DNA of 64,000 bases, from contig OX387608.1 of NCBI GenBank assembly GCA_947568835.1, positions 11,136,001 to 11,200,000 on the forward strand, given 5' to 3'. Made by a program: the position numbers and the translations under genes. Source of the DNA: Protonemura montana. Lineage: Eukaryota; Arthropoda; Insecta; Plecoptera; Nemouridae. Each line of letters opens with the position of its first letter. Within the stretch, counting starts at the first letter, position 1. Below the pieces are notes generated by a model, which was not told the DNA's origin, ran no database searches, and saw nothing but the letters and a program-made list of their open reading frames with translations. Below, one piece after another: positions 35,501-50,500 of the stretch.

Positions 35501-38500
35501 CAGTTTGACTTTTTTAAATCTTCCTGCAAGTGAAGAAAAAACTAAAAATGCGCTTTGGAGATGAGTGAACCGTGTAATTAGCTCGCATTAAAACGAGAAA
35601 CAATTAGGACGTTGGCGACGTGAAACAGAGAACAGCAAAACTCGTTAGCTATTAACGAAATGTGAGTAAAACATCATGTAGGTTAAAAAAAACTGATGCA
35701 TAAGAGAGAAAGATACAGTTTAGCCAGCGAAAGAAGATACCAGCACAATGAGCTGCCCTCCAGCATTGCTACAGTCTAGCCTGTGAGAGAAGACACCAGC
35801 ACAAGGACTGTCCCCAGCATTGCTACAGTCTAGCTCGTGAGAGAAGATACCAGCACAAGGACTGCCTCAAGCATTGCTACAGTCTAGCTCGTGAGAGAAG
35901 AGCACAATGAGCTGCCCCCAGCATTGCTACAGTCTAGCCTGTGAGAGAAGACACCAGCACAAGGACTGTCCCCAGCATTGCTACAGTCTAGCTCGTGAGA
36001 GAAGATACCAGCACAAGGACTGCCTCAAGCATTGCTACAGTCTAGCTCGTGAGAGAAGATACCAGCACAATGAGCTGCCCCCAGCATTGCTACAGTCTAG
36101 CCTGTGAGAGAAGATACCAGCACAAGGACTGCCTCAAGCATTGCTACAGTCTAGCTCGTGAGAGAAGATACCAGCACAATGAGCTGCCCCCAGCATTGCT
36201 ACAGTCTAGTCCGTGAGAGAAGAGACCAGCACAAGGACAGTCCCCCAGCATTGCTACAGTCTAGCCCGTGAGAGAAGATACCAGCACAAGGACTGTCCCC
36301 CAGCATTGCTACAGTCTAGCTCGTGAGAGAAGATACCAGCACAAGGACTGCCTCAAGCATTGCTACAGTCTAGCCCGTGAGAGAAGATACCAGCACAATG
36401 AGCTGCCCTCCAGCATTGCTACAGTCTAGCTCGTGAGAGAAGATACCAGCACAAAGACTGTCCCCAGCCTTGCTACAGTCTAGCTCGTGAGAGAAGATAC
36501 CAGCACAAAGACTGTCCCCAGCCTTGCTACAGTCTAGCCCGTGAGAGAAGATACCAGCACAAGGACTGCCTCAAGCATTGCTACAGTCTAGCCCGTGAGA
36601 GAAGATACCAGCACAATGAGCTGCCCTCCAGCATTGCTACAGTCTAGCCCGTGAGAGAAGATACCAGCACAAGGACTGTCCCCAGCATTGCTACAGTCTA
36701 GCTCGTGAGAGAAGATACCAGCACAAAGACTGTCCCCAACCTTGCTACAGTCTAGCTCGTGAGAGAAGATACCAGCACAAGGACTGCCTCAAGCATTGCT
36801 ACAGTCTAGCCCGTGAGAGAAGATACCAGCACAAGGACTGCTTCCCAGCATTGCTACAGTCTAGCCCGTGAGAGAAGATACCAGCACAAGGACTGCTTCC
36901 CAGCATTACTACAGTCTAGCCCGTGAGAGAAGATACCAGCACAAGGACTGACCCTAGCATTGCTACAGTCTAGCCCGCGAGAGAAGATACCAGCACAAGG
37001 ACTACCCCCAGCATTGCTACAGTCTAGCCCGCGAGAGAAGATACCAGCACACGGACTACCCCCAGCATTGCTACAGTCTAGCCCGTGAGAGAAGATACCG
37101 TGATGAGCTGCCCTCCAGGACTGCTACCAACTCACGAATGAAATTATAAAAATGACGTCATTGGCGGAATTTAAAAATAATTCTTATATCTGCAAAACAA
37201 TTCCTAAGATTTTTATAATTGGTATTACGGTGCTGACAATAGCGCGAGGAACAAAATATCTTGGCATGATACAAGCTTTGAGCAAAAGGAAAGTGACGGA
37301 CATTAGCAGAGATTTTATGTGTTGTTTTTTTTTTAATTATAGTTGGTCCACATGACATCCCTGAACGGCCGGGGGCTCCTCTGTCGGGCAAGTATGTTCT
37401 CTCGCCGAATAAAAGTATATGTTTCGCTAGGTAAAAGTGCTAAAGGTTGCTATCGGTGTGTTTCATGTCGCCTCGTTCATTATTGCAAAGCAAAAAAGGG
37501 GGTGAACATTCACTCTTGTCAGTCTTCTCTATAACTGTCAACATCAGTTTCAAAATTTCCCTGCTGCAAACAATAACTGTAGAGTGCATGCAACGAGCAA
37601 CGAGCGTGCAACACGTAGTTACGGAGGATAATACCGGATGGCGCTTGCGGCAGTTCTTTTAAACAACCCTTAATAATAAAATAATTACGACTCAAAATCT
37701 CGATAGATGTTTATCAATACGTTTAGCATCAGTATAGATGAATTAAGCGTAAACCAGTTTCAAATGCGGGAAATCTGCGAGAAATAAATGAAATTATATA
37801 ACACTCCGAACGACGGTGACTCCACCTAGTAGCACAATTCATTTTTATCGGTATAGCAGTCATTTGACGGATCGTTTTTCGCGAAGACATTTCAAAATTA
37901 GGTCTATAGTATCAAGGCATAGCCCATAAATCCTATAAACTCAATACGGTAGACAAAGCATGAATTTGCCTCATTGCATGGTAAACGTTAAGTATAGCAA
38001 CGTGCACATGGCCCTATAAATCAATCAACACACAAATAGGGAACAAACCTTGATTGCCAATCGATTTGAACAATTTTATTACCGTGTCTACATCATTGTC
38101 ATAGGAAACTAATGAAGTGATGTGTCAAACGGAGGCACCCCGAGCGGCGTGCGCTGCAGAGCGTCCGAAAATGACCGACGACCCAATTCCATTGTCGTGA
38201 AGAGACTATAGACTCTATTGACGTATACATTGATAATTATCACTGGGTAATCATCAATCATTTCCTTCTCAATGGAGTATTACTGTATTATGGTGGTGAT
38301 TCGCACATCGTCATTGAAATTATTGTGTCCAGCTTTACGGTTAAGCGTACTTCAAGCGGCAAACGTGGTAGGTCTGAATATGATATTTTGTTATGGTAAA
38401 TGAACTTAAAATCACTGAGTTTATGGGTATTGGCAGGTAAAGCGTTTATGTTGAACTTTTTTCGCAAAAAACGACTGTAAAATTACTATTTTACGGATAA

Positions 38501-41500
38501 AATTGTGGTTACACAAGGTGGTGTCACTGTCGCTTACCGTGTTAGTAAATTTAATTTCGTTATTTCTCGTAGATTGCCGTTTGAGACTGGTTTACGCTAA
38601 ATTAATCTTTGATAATGCTAACCTCTACAATTGATCAACATTAATTGGTATTTGAAGCCGTAATTATTTAATTATTGAGGTTTGTTAAGAAGGATGATCG
38701 CAAGTGCCATCGGGTGGCACCTACCGTTACAACGTGCTGCCGGCACGTTTGCTCAGCAGAAAGTTTATTAATGCTGGTCCTCTACCTATACCTATAAACT
38801 CGACATGACCAGATGCCCTGTACAAGAAACCCTATACAAAAACATAGTTCAGTTTATTTCGCATTGACAAACGTAATTAAATTTAAGGGATCGGTTTAAA
38901 AAATATGGGATCTGTAATATCGCTATAAATATCCATTTAAACGGAGACATGTTACTTAGCAATTCAAATACCTCTTAAAATAGAATTTACTTTAGATTTG
39001 AAAGAAAAATTGAGCTTGATGTACAATGTCTTAGAACCGGTCTATCACGGTGACACGTTAGCTAATTAACAGTCTGTTAATTTGTTATTTGTTTGACAAC
39101 AGCCAATCAGAAGATATTTTTTTGGTTTTTAGCGTCACGTGAACTAGTTTAAGTGCCACTAAAAAAACAGGCACTAAAGCGTGTGAAGACGAAATGTGCA
39201 GTAGTATTTTTGCCATATTTTTCATGACGATGTTATCGAAAATAAAGCCAACTCCGCCCTCGGTCATGAAAAGGGGTTGTTTTGCCGAATTCGTGAACGA
39301 GAAGCAATCACACTAACCTGCATGATTAAAGTTCGCCGTGGGGCAGTTGTTTTAACTAACTACTATATACAACATCAACTTTGAGCTTATAGGGAAATAG
39401 TAAAACGGAGGGTAGGAATACCCGTGGTAACATAAGAAAGTAGATTTTAGAAGCTCTGTCAGGCGATCTCAGCATTTCCATGGTTACTATTAGTTTAATC
39501 TTCTATCGAATCTCATGTGCTTGTTCGCATTCTTTGTTTTCAAAGTTGTCAAAGAAAATGACAATCTCAGAAAAATTTGAGTATATATATTTTATTTTAT
39601 TTATTTGACAGTTGAGATATTATAAAGTAAGTCGTATACCAGAAAATCGCCAAGACTATGCAATTTATTATGAGTCAGAGAGTTTTTAAACTCCTGCGCG
39701 ATATGACCGTGGGTGCAGTAAGCTGTCACCTTAAATAGCAGGTGGTTGACAACTACTGTTTCTCGGTGAAGTAGATATTGCCATAAGAGTTGGTATTCTA
39801 TTCCAACATTAAGACGCCCGAAAAAATAGAAGACCATGTTTAATTCCATTGATTTAGAGACAGAAAAAGTAGTGTTATCTGTATACTCTAAAAGCACTCC
39901 GAGAGTTCAACCGATCGATCAATTAACCAAAGATCGTCTTGAAAAGAATCGGGGAAAGACGTTCTCGCCGCGGCAACATCTGCTAAAAAATGTTTTCCCT
40001 CAAAACTCGCAGGAAAACATTTTTCTCTCTTGTATAGCCGCAGGAAATTGAGGAAAGTCGCGACCTCACGTCGGCTCACACAATTCCTGCGGTCCCCGAG
40101 CGCGAGTGGGTATAAGCGAGAGCGAGAACGGGAAGGAGTAAGAAAAACATCCACAAGTAGTACGTCTTGATTCAATTCTGGGGGACAAATTTGAAATGCA
40201 AATGGTGATAATAAGCCGTCGTTTTGCATATACCGACGCGGCGACACGGTAAGGTTAGGCATGGTAACCAGCCCCCCCAATGGCTCCCCCAATGGCTCCC
40301 CCATCACGACCCAGGGCATTTGTGGTGCTCAGTTCAAATATCGTGTCGGTGTCCGTGGCGTTCCCGAATTTCCTCTGGCCATTTCCTTTCGTGACCACCC
40401 TTCCCCCCCAGACGTCTCCGTGGCACGAGTTGGTATGGTCACGTGTTTATAAACTGTCTTCCACCCCGCACGTTGCAGAACAACTGTGATGTAAAATAGG
40501 TCATGTTTCGTTAATATAAACACTACAACCGTCTCAAAAATTGGGTTATAGTGTTTATAATAAGAAAATACCCCACGCATTGCAAGCGTTTGCAATTTAA
40601 ATAAGATTTCAACTAAGGAAATTATTTATTTAGTGCCGTCTACAGAAATATAAATTTAGAAAGACTTGCCATTGTTACAGTGAACATATACATCATTCAA
40701 TTGTCACCGCAACCGTTGGTTATTTTTACTGGCCATTATACACTCTTTGGTAAAACTGGTTAATCTTCAAAAAATCTATTTCTAAAATCATGGTTGTCTT
40801 TATCTTTTCACATTTAAAATTTCCTTTCGTTAAGTTCAGTACAATTTATAAAAATTCGACTATAACAGCTCTACTCTGCAAATAAAATCCAAAAACCAAC
40901 AATAGTACAATTTTTTTTTTTTTTCTTGACATCAGTAGGTAGGGTGAGGAAAAAAATCTATCCCGAAGATGCCCCCCCCCCCACCCCCAGCATTGCTACC
41001 AACTCATGAATCAAGTTTAGTATAGCGTGATTTCAGAATGCTTCTTGTATCTGCCAAATATTTCCTAAGATTTTGGCGCCTCTGCCGGAAAAGTATGTTC
41101 TCTAGCTAAAATTCTACAAATTAAATATTTAGAATGTAAAAAATAACCTTTTGCTTTTCCATTTGTCTCTTAAAAGAAAAATCTCAAACTCCAAACAACT
41201 CCCATTAAAGTAAAGCAGCGGCAGAACAAATTAGTGCACACTTGATCCAAAATCGCCGTCCATACCCAACACAAGCATATTCACAGACACAGGTAAACCT
41301 GGTATTTCACGCGCCTATTTAATCTGGCTCAGTGCCGAACGGGAGAGAAACCGGGGGTGGAAACACAACCTAGCGATCCATTGAATCATCTCGAACAGCA
41401 TCCCTGTTCGCCAGTCAAGCGGACTTCAATAAAAAAAACTGTGCAGCCTTCGTTAACCCGGGCAAGATACATAATCAATGCGACAAGCTGGAATATCGCT

Positions 41501-44500
41501 ATATGGTCCATGTATTATATTTTAGGCTGACAAGGAGATTAATTTACTGCAGCTGTAGAAGCGGGGTATCTTCGGTAATTTGAATGGAAGGCAATTACAT
41601 GACGCCGAGTTAACTGCATGAAGTCAACCGTCGACATGATCGTAAATACAATTACTGGCACTATCTGTGCTGGTACGTTGATGATTTCAAGGTGTGATTG
41701 TGACTTACATGTTTGCAGTGATACAATAGATAGGATATAGGTGTATACTACGGTTTGTTATAGTGGTACCAACGATCATTGTTAGCTTTCACGCAAGGGT
41801 ATACTTATATTTTTTCAAACTACAGTTCGCTTTTGGGGAAAATTAAGCTACCAGTGGTCCAGAGATCACGAAAGATCACAAAAAAATTACACTGAAGACA
41901 ATGTGGCAATAAAGCTTATAGAATTTCCCGTCTACAAAGTCTCGCCCGACGCCACGATTAAATAATTAAGTAAAAGGTTTCTTTCCGTAATCCCTTGGGC
42001 GTGCACCTACGTCCCTACACCACAACACCAGTTACCAAAGTCCATTCATCAGTTCTGGAAATTCACACGACGCTGAAAACGCGCATAGCGCAGCGCCATC
42101 TCCATTAGTCGTAATGAACGTAGCCACTATCCAGTATGTCCTTATGGATCTGGTGAATTTGAACTAGGCAAACCCCTCCAACCCCAACTCATCAGAAGGT
42201 GCCTGATGCATTACACCAGCAACCCGGGCTATATTCCATACTCTCTCGACGTGTCGCCCGACAAGAGTGGGTGTCTTCAGCTATCCCTTATTGATCCCAA
42301 CTATACCCATAGAGAGGACACATCCTATAACGGAGGCAATACATTATCTCTTGCCGACCTTATTACATCTAAATCCATCCCTTTCTACCTCAATCCACGT
42401 CTAAATTTCTCACTCTCTCGTGGGCGTTTTTCTGTCTTTGTCTGTCTGCTGGAGTCCCGACCCTTTCCTAAAAAAAAGTCCCCGCCGCGAAAGTTGGGAG
42501 ACAAAAAAGGCATCCTTGAACGTGTAAGGGCATTGCAGAATCATCGTTCCAGAAATATGTATATGCGTGGGGGAGACAATTTCTGCACTTGCAGTGAGGG
42601 TGTGGTAGATTTTTCATCTTCAATTTTGATGTCTGTCTGGAGTGGATGTGTTTTCGATTTTGTTTTGCTTTGTGTATTGGAATATGTATAGAGGCGGACA
42701 GAATTGAAAATAAATGCGTGGGTGCGTTATCAGAAGCGATTGAAACATCTAAGACAGGAAATATTTGAAGATTGGTGAATATATTTTATTTCTGTGCGAC
42801 GTTCTTGCCACGGTAGAAGTGATATTCTTCGAGTAACATAATTTTCGGGCAGAGGCGTCACCGGTCTTTTTGGGGTGCCAAGCAGGCCAACTGTCTTTTT
42901 TAAAAACACTGCAAATCATCTCCGCCAATGCCTGCCTTTTTCTTTTAGCTCAAACGCTCTTGTTGTGCGAAGATTGTTTCGTTTTTAGCAAATATAAGAA
43001 TGTTTCTACCAATTTTAACAATCTTGAGGACTCACAACTTCAATTGTATTCATGAGTTGGTAGCAATACCGGCACCGTCTATCGCAGGCAGAAAGTATCT
43101 CACAAATTTGGTAGGACACGGTTGAGAAAGGACATGTGAACGAATAGATCCAACAATATTTCCTCTATAGCTTTTCGATAAAGTTTCGTCTCGTAACTCT
43201 CTGAATCTGTACATGAGCACCACTAGCAATAATTCTGGTTTTATTGAAAGTTGTCTATTGGAAAAGTTTTGTTTAATTACATTTCGAGACGGATTACTTT
43301 TCTCATCTCCTCGATAAAAAAAAAAGAGAAATATACACGGCGTCTGGCTATAAAATAAAAGAGCACCAAAATAAAATATAATGCAATACACTGTATACAT
43401 TCGAAAATTTCCCCGTGAGAGTCAACTGCATAGCGAGTTTTAAGTATAAACAGCAGCGCCTGAAAAGAAAGTCAACTTTCCACAATGACGAAAACTTTGT
43501 GAACAGCATTACTCTGACAATAAATCTAGACAAAGTTTCGAATAAAACAGTCTCCAAGGAGTGAGAGATATTCGCTCGACAGTTTGACAAGCGTAAAATA
43601 CTCCCCCCCCCCCTCACCCCGTTTTTAACCCACCCCTGCGCACCACTTCTACGGTTATTTCACCCCCAATGTTATGATCACTCCCACCCAAACCTAGCAC
43701 ATCACTTAAATCCAAAGTTAAAATCGATTACCTTCAAGCGAAGAATACGGGAAAGTGTTATAAGGCAGCTACATTGAATTACCTTCAATCAGCCGTAATT
43801 CTGACTAATTGAAGGTGTTAATTTAATTTTTGAATTCTATTCTCCGCGCTCAACCCCCTCTTATCGCTCTTTTCGGTGGGAAAAGCTCAAAATTTTCATT
43901 GTGCCTACTCCTTTTCAACCCGCATAATACGGAGTTAGGACGGCGCATGAAACATACGCATTTCTAAAAAGAAAAGGTGAGACGGAAATGAAACGTGAAC
44001 AACACAAGATTATAATCAAATTATCTTGTAATTACTTCCTCTAATGTATAAAAAGGGTGCGGAAAACTTACTGACAACGACAATCATAAGTTTTAATGCT
44101 CGTATAAATTACAATAAAGTTCTCAACTCTTAACAATACATAAATTCCCGGGGGAATTTAATGGCCGCTAGCTTCCAGGAATTTAAAGTTATGCCCCATC
44201 AGGATTTGGAGCAGAGTGTGGTTTGGCCGGGCCACAAAACCGCACGGTTCATACGTACTTTGAGTAATGCATGTAATGCGATATGACTATTATTCTATGT
44301 CCGATCCTCACCGGCAAATATCACGTTTTGATTCCTGGAATACGGTTTAAATCCTTCGCCACAAGCACATATCCTGCTGCAGGATTCAGGATTAAATGAC
44401 GCGCAAAGCCACAGGGCACGAGAATGGTATTAAAAGTAGAGACTGAGTCCTGACCTATAGGTTGTATTTTATGAAGAGATAGTTTGATGGCCATGGTGAA

Positions 44501-47500
44501 TTAGTTCTGTCCACCACAGAGAGTAATAAAATATTGCCTACTTTGATCTAGTCGCGAAATTGCCTTTACGGTTGAATGACCCGGTGAAACTCATGGCATA
44601 AACAAAAATGCTTTTTTTAAAGCGCGTATTTTACATAAACCTTTTTGATATAACTATATTTGCTAAATATATATTTGATAAAACGACGAGAAAATATTGA
44701 TATCATTCAATAAAAAATACACACGACTGAATCGAAGAAAAATTAATGTCAGTACATGAAGCATCGCCAAGTTTAAGAGAAACGCTAAATGTCTACATTT
44801 TGTTTTCCAATTGATTATCTTGCCCGCATTGGAATTGAAAGTTTCTAAAATGCAGTGATACACAGCTAAAATACAGAGAATGATTTTCAAAGAATAAAAA
44901 GGACAATTTAGTCTTAAAATTAACATTATAGACGGCGACCCTGTCAAGGTGCTAAGCATCGGGCCACTGCTGGTATAAAGATATTCTCTGTATCGAATCT
45001 CCGAGCCGGAAAGACAATTGATTGAACGAGCATTATAAGTCGCAGAGAGTGCATGGGCAAAAAGAAAATTGATTTGAGACGCAAGAAAAGTCGAGGCAAT
45101 CTCGTACAAAATCCCACTCCTATGTTAGCCGATATGCAGCGACGGAGAGCGTTCGATTTCCGCGCGCTCCAAGTTACCTACGCAAATATCCGCATCACAA
45201 GGTTTGTTCATATACATCAAAATGCAATCTCGACATGTATATAAAGTACTAACTTTCCAAGAAAGTAGCGTACAAAATCACAGACGGATCATTAGGGGAT
45301 GAAAAATGCACGACAAACAAAAATACTCAGTAGATATTCGTGGAAATTGTCTCCATACGAAAACGTAATATCATGATCCAAATCGTTTTCAAAGCGGCAT
45401 TTCACGGAAGATATTTCTCCCTTTTGAATTGTTGATACCAAATAATGCAATTCTCTGGCTCACATACCTTCATACCTTTGCCCTCGAGCTTTGCACATCA
45501 AGGCAAGCACACGAATAAACGTAATAATAATGAGTCGTCTAGATGGGCAGAGGCCGTGCGCTAGTACACGTTTATATACGGGAAGCATGATGTATTTACT
45601 TTGCCGACGCAGAGAAGAAAGGATACCATCAAAGTGGCCACTCGCATGTACGTAATTCGTCATCCGCACACATTGAAATAGAAATTCAGCGTTATCGTCG
45701 AGGTGTCTTGCACATAGCGACTCCCCTCCATGCAGTTAACACGGACAACTCAAAGAGAAGGCTCAAAGAAAATGTCCTTAATCATAAAACAAATTAGAAC
45801 AAAAAAATTACATTGTTGTGACAATCATTTTCCTGACAGACCCGAAACGAGTAGAGCCAATTTTATTTTACGCTGTATCATCGTTCTGCTATGTCTTCGC
45901 GAAAAATGGCCGCCAAATATGCTTCCTTACCGTGACAGAAAAAGAGGATGCTGCTAGGGGTGAAGTAAACGTAGTTATTTCGTTGTTTCCCGTAGATTAC
46001 TCGCATTTGAGAGTCGTTTACGTTCAATTAATCTTTATTAATACTCAAATTTACGATCGACATACATTTATCGATATTTTAACTGTAGAACTTTGTTAAA
46101 ATGAACGGCCGCAACCGCCATCGGGTGGCACCTACCGTTAGCAAAAGACCAAACCTAGCAACGGTCCAACGAAAAACACGAACCGAAAAGGCCAAAGAAA
46201 AAAAAAACTCTCTCATACAGAATAAAAGCTTTTCCCTTCTATTCCATTGAACATTTTCCGTCGAATGGACGCCACCGTCGTGCACCCTCCGCTGTTGGAC
46301 GTCGCCTTTCTAACCTGTCGATACGCTAACAACGTCGACGCCGTCGACCCAGCTGCAAGGGTCAGCCCGGCGACGCCCGGCGTCGTTTAGCCACCGAAAG
46401 GTAGGCGAGCATACAAGTCTTGTCGTCGCACATCAGCGACCCACGGCACGCGTCTCCGCGCGGCTTTCGATACGCGATAAAAAAAAAAGGGAGGACGAAG
46501 TCCCGTCGATATATTTCAGGACGTCGTTCTCTATCACCTTTGAGTCTACCTGAACAAGTCTCGTTCTGTTAAGATTTGGAAAACGATATATAAAAGACAT
46601 ATGTCACACTGTCACGCGGGTAGTATGAGAAAAGTTGTGAATTGAATTGAATTGAACGGGTGTTGGATGTGTGTGTTTTTTTGGTTTTGATGACTGTGAT
46701 ATGTAGCCGTATTGGCCTCTACTATACGGTCTAGACTGGAGTGGTCTGTATTTCTGTTTGAGAGAAATGGGGAAAAGGGGGATGAAAGACAAGGGAGAAT
46801 GCCGGGAGGGCCGAATAAAATCCACGCGTGTATATCGTTCGACACGTGAGTGCGACCCATGCGCGAAGTTAATCGACGAATGATTGGCAGGGGTAAAAAA
46901 AAATGCACGGGGCGCGCGAGTCAGATGAAAGGATTTTTGTTTCAATAGACGTGCGATAGATAACTCGCCGAATGATTACCCAGCCAAGCGCAATATATAC
47001 ATAACGAATAATTTGTTCAATGCTCGCCAATTTCAAATCGAGTATAACCGTTCGGCTGGTGTTTTTTTTCTATAACACGTCTCAAATATTAGGTGGTTTT
47101 GGTTTTATCAGGTTTATCGCACTTATTTTTCATGAGTGATTCGAGTTGACAAGAAAAGTATCCCATGGATGGATCCTTTGCGAGTCCCCGGACGATGCCT
47201 GATGGGGATTGGTTTGGCGATTCAGGACCCCGGGTGTGCTCTTTAGGGGAGATAAAACGGTGCCGTGGGCCCATCTCGTTCGGGCGCGCTCGGGCCCGCT
47301 AATAGAAAACGTTATTTTATTTCACTATTCCCAGCACGAGCATACAAATACACAAGTTCGGCGTCTGCTTTTCGAACAACAAGCGTGGCGACGCCGGCGG
47401 TTGGCAAAAATGAGTTTTGAATTTATGATCTTTTTTTGGTCCGAATGAAAAAATGAATACTATTGTAATATCGTTTGGACATGTCACCCGTGGTAGCGAC

Positions 47501-50500
47501 CTATTGTTCTGATTCTTTTGATACATGGACCGAATTGTAAGCCCATGATAAGCGAAAGTTGTCCGTAATATCATTGAATTTAAAGGTATGGTTAGAGGGT
47601 CAGCGTTAATGTTAAGCTTTCTGTTGAGCAAACGAACTGGTAGCATGTGGTAACGGTAGGTGCCACCCGATAGCGCTTGCGGCCGTTCATTTAAAGAAAC
47701 ACTTTAAATTAAATTATTACGACTCAAAATATCTATACCTGTATATTAATCGTTGAAGTTAGCGTTAATGCAGATGAATTGAGCGCAAGCGAGAAATAAC
47801 AAAATTGCATTTCTTACCACTCAAAAGACCTAGTAACATCCTCCACTTAGTCATTTGGCGGCTAATTTTCGCGAAAACAGTTTCATATTAGCGCTATGGC
47901 AGTGCGCTAATATGAAACGGTTTATTCATTGTGAAAAAGAGCGACACGATCTAGTTTTAAATTCGAAATGGGGCCGCGCATCTTTACGAGATGTTATTAC
48001 TTAGGCGAAGAAATGTGAGCCTGCAATTTATTCAAGTGCAAAACAGCATCGCACGCCAAATTGCATAAGTAGACTTTGCCAAGTTATCTGTGCCATCATC
48101 TAGATTCATGCGCATGGCATGCACTTTTGATGACATATAAATTGGGCAATTAAGTTTGTTTGCGACTATTTTTAAGCCCGCACGGTGCAGCGCACTGCAC
48201 TTTGTTGCACCGTGTAAAATGCATCTTGGCACGCTGTGTGTGCTTATGCACATGAGGGCGCCTTGACACGTATAACAATTCAGTTGCAACTGCACCGAAA
48301 TGCACAAAAAGAAACTGCAGTGACGCGCGGGTGAAACTTGTTTGTAACTAGAACGAATTATGATTGATTTACGTCACAGTTGTCGACGTGAAAAGTTCTT
48401 GGAAATCTACTTGATAAAAGAAAATGGATATAATCATTTTAGAATGTGAAAACGTTTTATAAAGAAATAGGTCAAAGCAATCTATTCAGCGAAGAAAAAA
48501 AAACAACAACAAAATGTACACAAAAGTTAGGTGAAAAATTCAGAAAATTGTAGCGAAAAAAAAATGAAAACAATACAACATGCCATCGGGAAATGAGAAG
48601 TTGGAAACCATTCTAAAAGTCCTCTTAAATGTATGAGTACTCTTCCGGGCAGCGACGTCAGCCCGTACCTCGTAGCCCACGCGTTCTCAAGAGAATTTAG
48701 CACCTACTTTGAATGAAGTTGCCATCGCGTATAGTAGTGCATAGAACCCAACCAGTCAGACTCTCTACTCGCTAGACGAGGGGCGCGGAACGAAGAAAAG
48801 CAGGAAAAGCGGAGGGAAAGAGAGGCGGCGAGAGAGTTTTCTTTTCCCGTTCCGAGAGCAAATGTCAGGAAAGTTCGATAAATTAAGACACCTCTTTCCT
48901 TTAACGCGACTGGCACGGTTCGTTCTTAGCTTGCCCTGTGCTCAAGTCGGCATTCGCGCTGTTTCAAGAAGACAGTCAGCTCGAGACATGTAGCTCACTT
49001 GGCACTTTCCACACTTTTCCAGCCACAATGAGCCAGCTTGTAGCATACAGTCCAGCCCGTTAGAGAAGATACCAGCACAAAGGTTACCCTCCAGCACTGC
49101 TACCAACTTATGAATGAAATCTCAGTTATAATTTCATTGGTGAGATTTCAAAAAAACTTCCTATATATCTGTAAAATAATTCCCAAAACTGTTGCAATTG
49201 CTAGACATTTTTCATGATGGTCCGAACAATAAAACATCATAGCAGGACAAAAACTTTGATGACAGACATCAGCGACGATGATTTGCAGTGTTTTTATTAA
49301 TGACAGTCGGCCTACCTGTCAACCGAAAATTACCGGTGGCGTCTCTACCGGTAAAGCCTGTTCTCTCACTGAACAGAGTATATGTTCGGCACATCGACTT
49401 CCCCTGCGAGTACTTGTTGAAAGCACATTAACGTGTATAAAACACGATTTAACTCGTAAGGTATAAAGCGCTTCGTGTGCGCTCGCGGTATCGACAAGTA
49501 CTTAAATGCTGTGCAGTACTAGCCAATGAATGCTCTAACCATAGATACAGAACCGTTCGGGAAATGGTTGAAGCATGAGATGATTCTAATTGAGTTTCTT
49601 CCATTACGTCCGTGGATTACCATTGGCTAAACATCGATCTGCAGACAGAGTCATTAATCCGTGAAATTATTGTTTTAGTCGCAGTGTTGCGAAGCTGTGG
49701 AGAAGTTAAATTCCTTCGGGGACGTCCCCTACCTTCGATAATTTAGTGCACCAATTTCTGAGTAAATCCAACAACAAACGCAAAACAATAAATGTCGCTT
49801 TCACAGATTTACTAAGCGACGCGATATAGACTTCTTCTGGAGTCAATGAAAGACCACCCCTACTAACTTTCTCTGGTTGCTAGGGGGAAAAAACCCTAGG
49901 GCTGTATGCCACAGGGGTGTGTGGGTACCCCGGCGGTAATTGACGACCGCTACAAAGCCATTTAATGGACCAATCTCCGATCAGCTCCCGTTGTTGGCGT
50001 CAATACGATAAAATGCGCAACCTGCGTATAGGTACGTGAAAAGAAACGTATAGGAGTTTATGTGAATCGTACCTGAACCGAACAGTCCGTCTCTTAATCG
50101 GTCCCGAGTAAGAAATAAACGTTAATAAATGGTCGTTGGAATTTCCTTGGAGCGATGAGAGATTTTATTTCTTGTGCCAAGATCTAAGGTCGAACGGTGT
50201 ACGGGGCACAATTACACATGCCCTAAATTAATGTCTGTGAAATTGTAAAACATGTAATTCTGGGCAAAATAGCCGACAGAGCGTATGTGTAATGGCTACA
50301 GTCTAGCCAGCTAGAGAAGATTGCAGACTAAGGACTCTACCAACTCCCGGATGAAATTTCTATGACGGTTTCAGAGGCGGGATTTCAAAATAATTATTAT
50401 GTTTGCAAGAAAATTCCCAAAAGTTTTATAATTTGACAAAAACTATTTGAACTGGGGTTTGAATGCTAAGTGAAGAACAACTAAATTTCCCAACGTTTCA

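Noticed and set aside
35714..37125. Regularly spaced direct repeats that could suggest a CRISPR array
   Set aside because: Units are contiguous with no unique spacers, and the DNA is eukaryotic; it is a minisatellite.
39888..40319. 143-codon - strand frame
   Set aside because: Composition looks non-coding, no motif recognised; likely a chance open frame.
42206..42691. 161-codon + strand frame with ATG
   Set aside because: No family resemblance, biased low-complexity stretches, and it lies within a repeat-rich intron without splice-linked partners.
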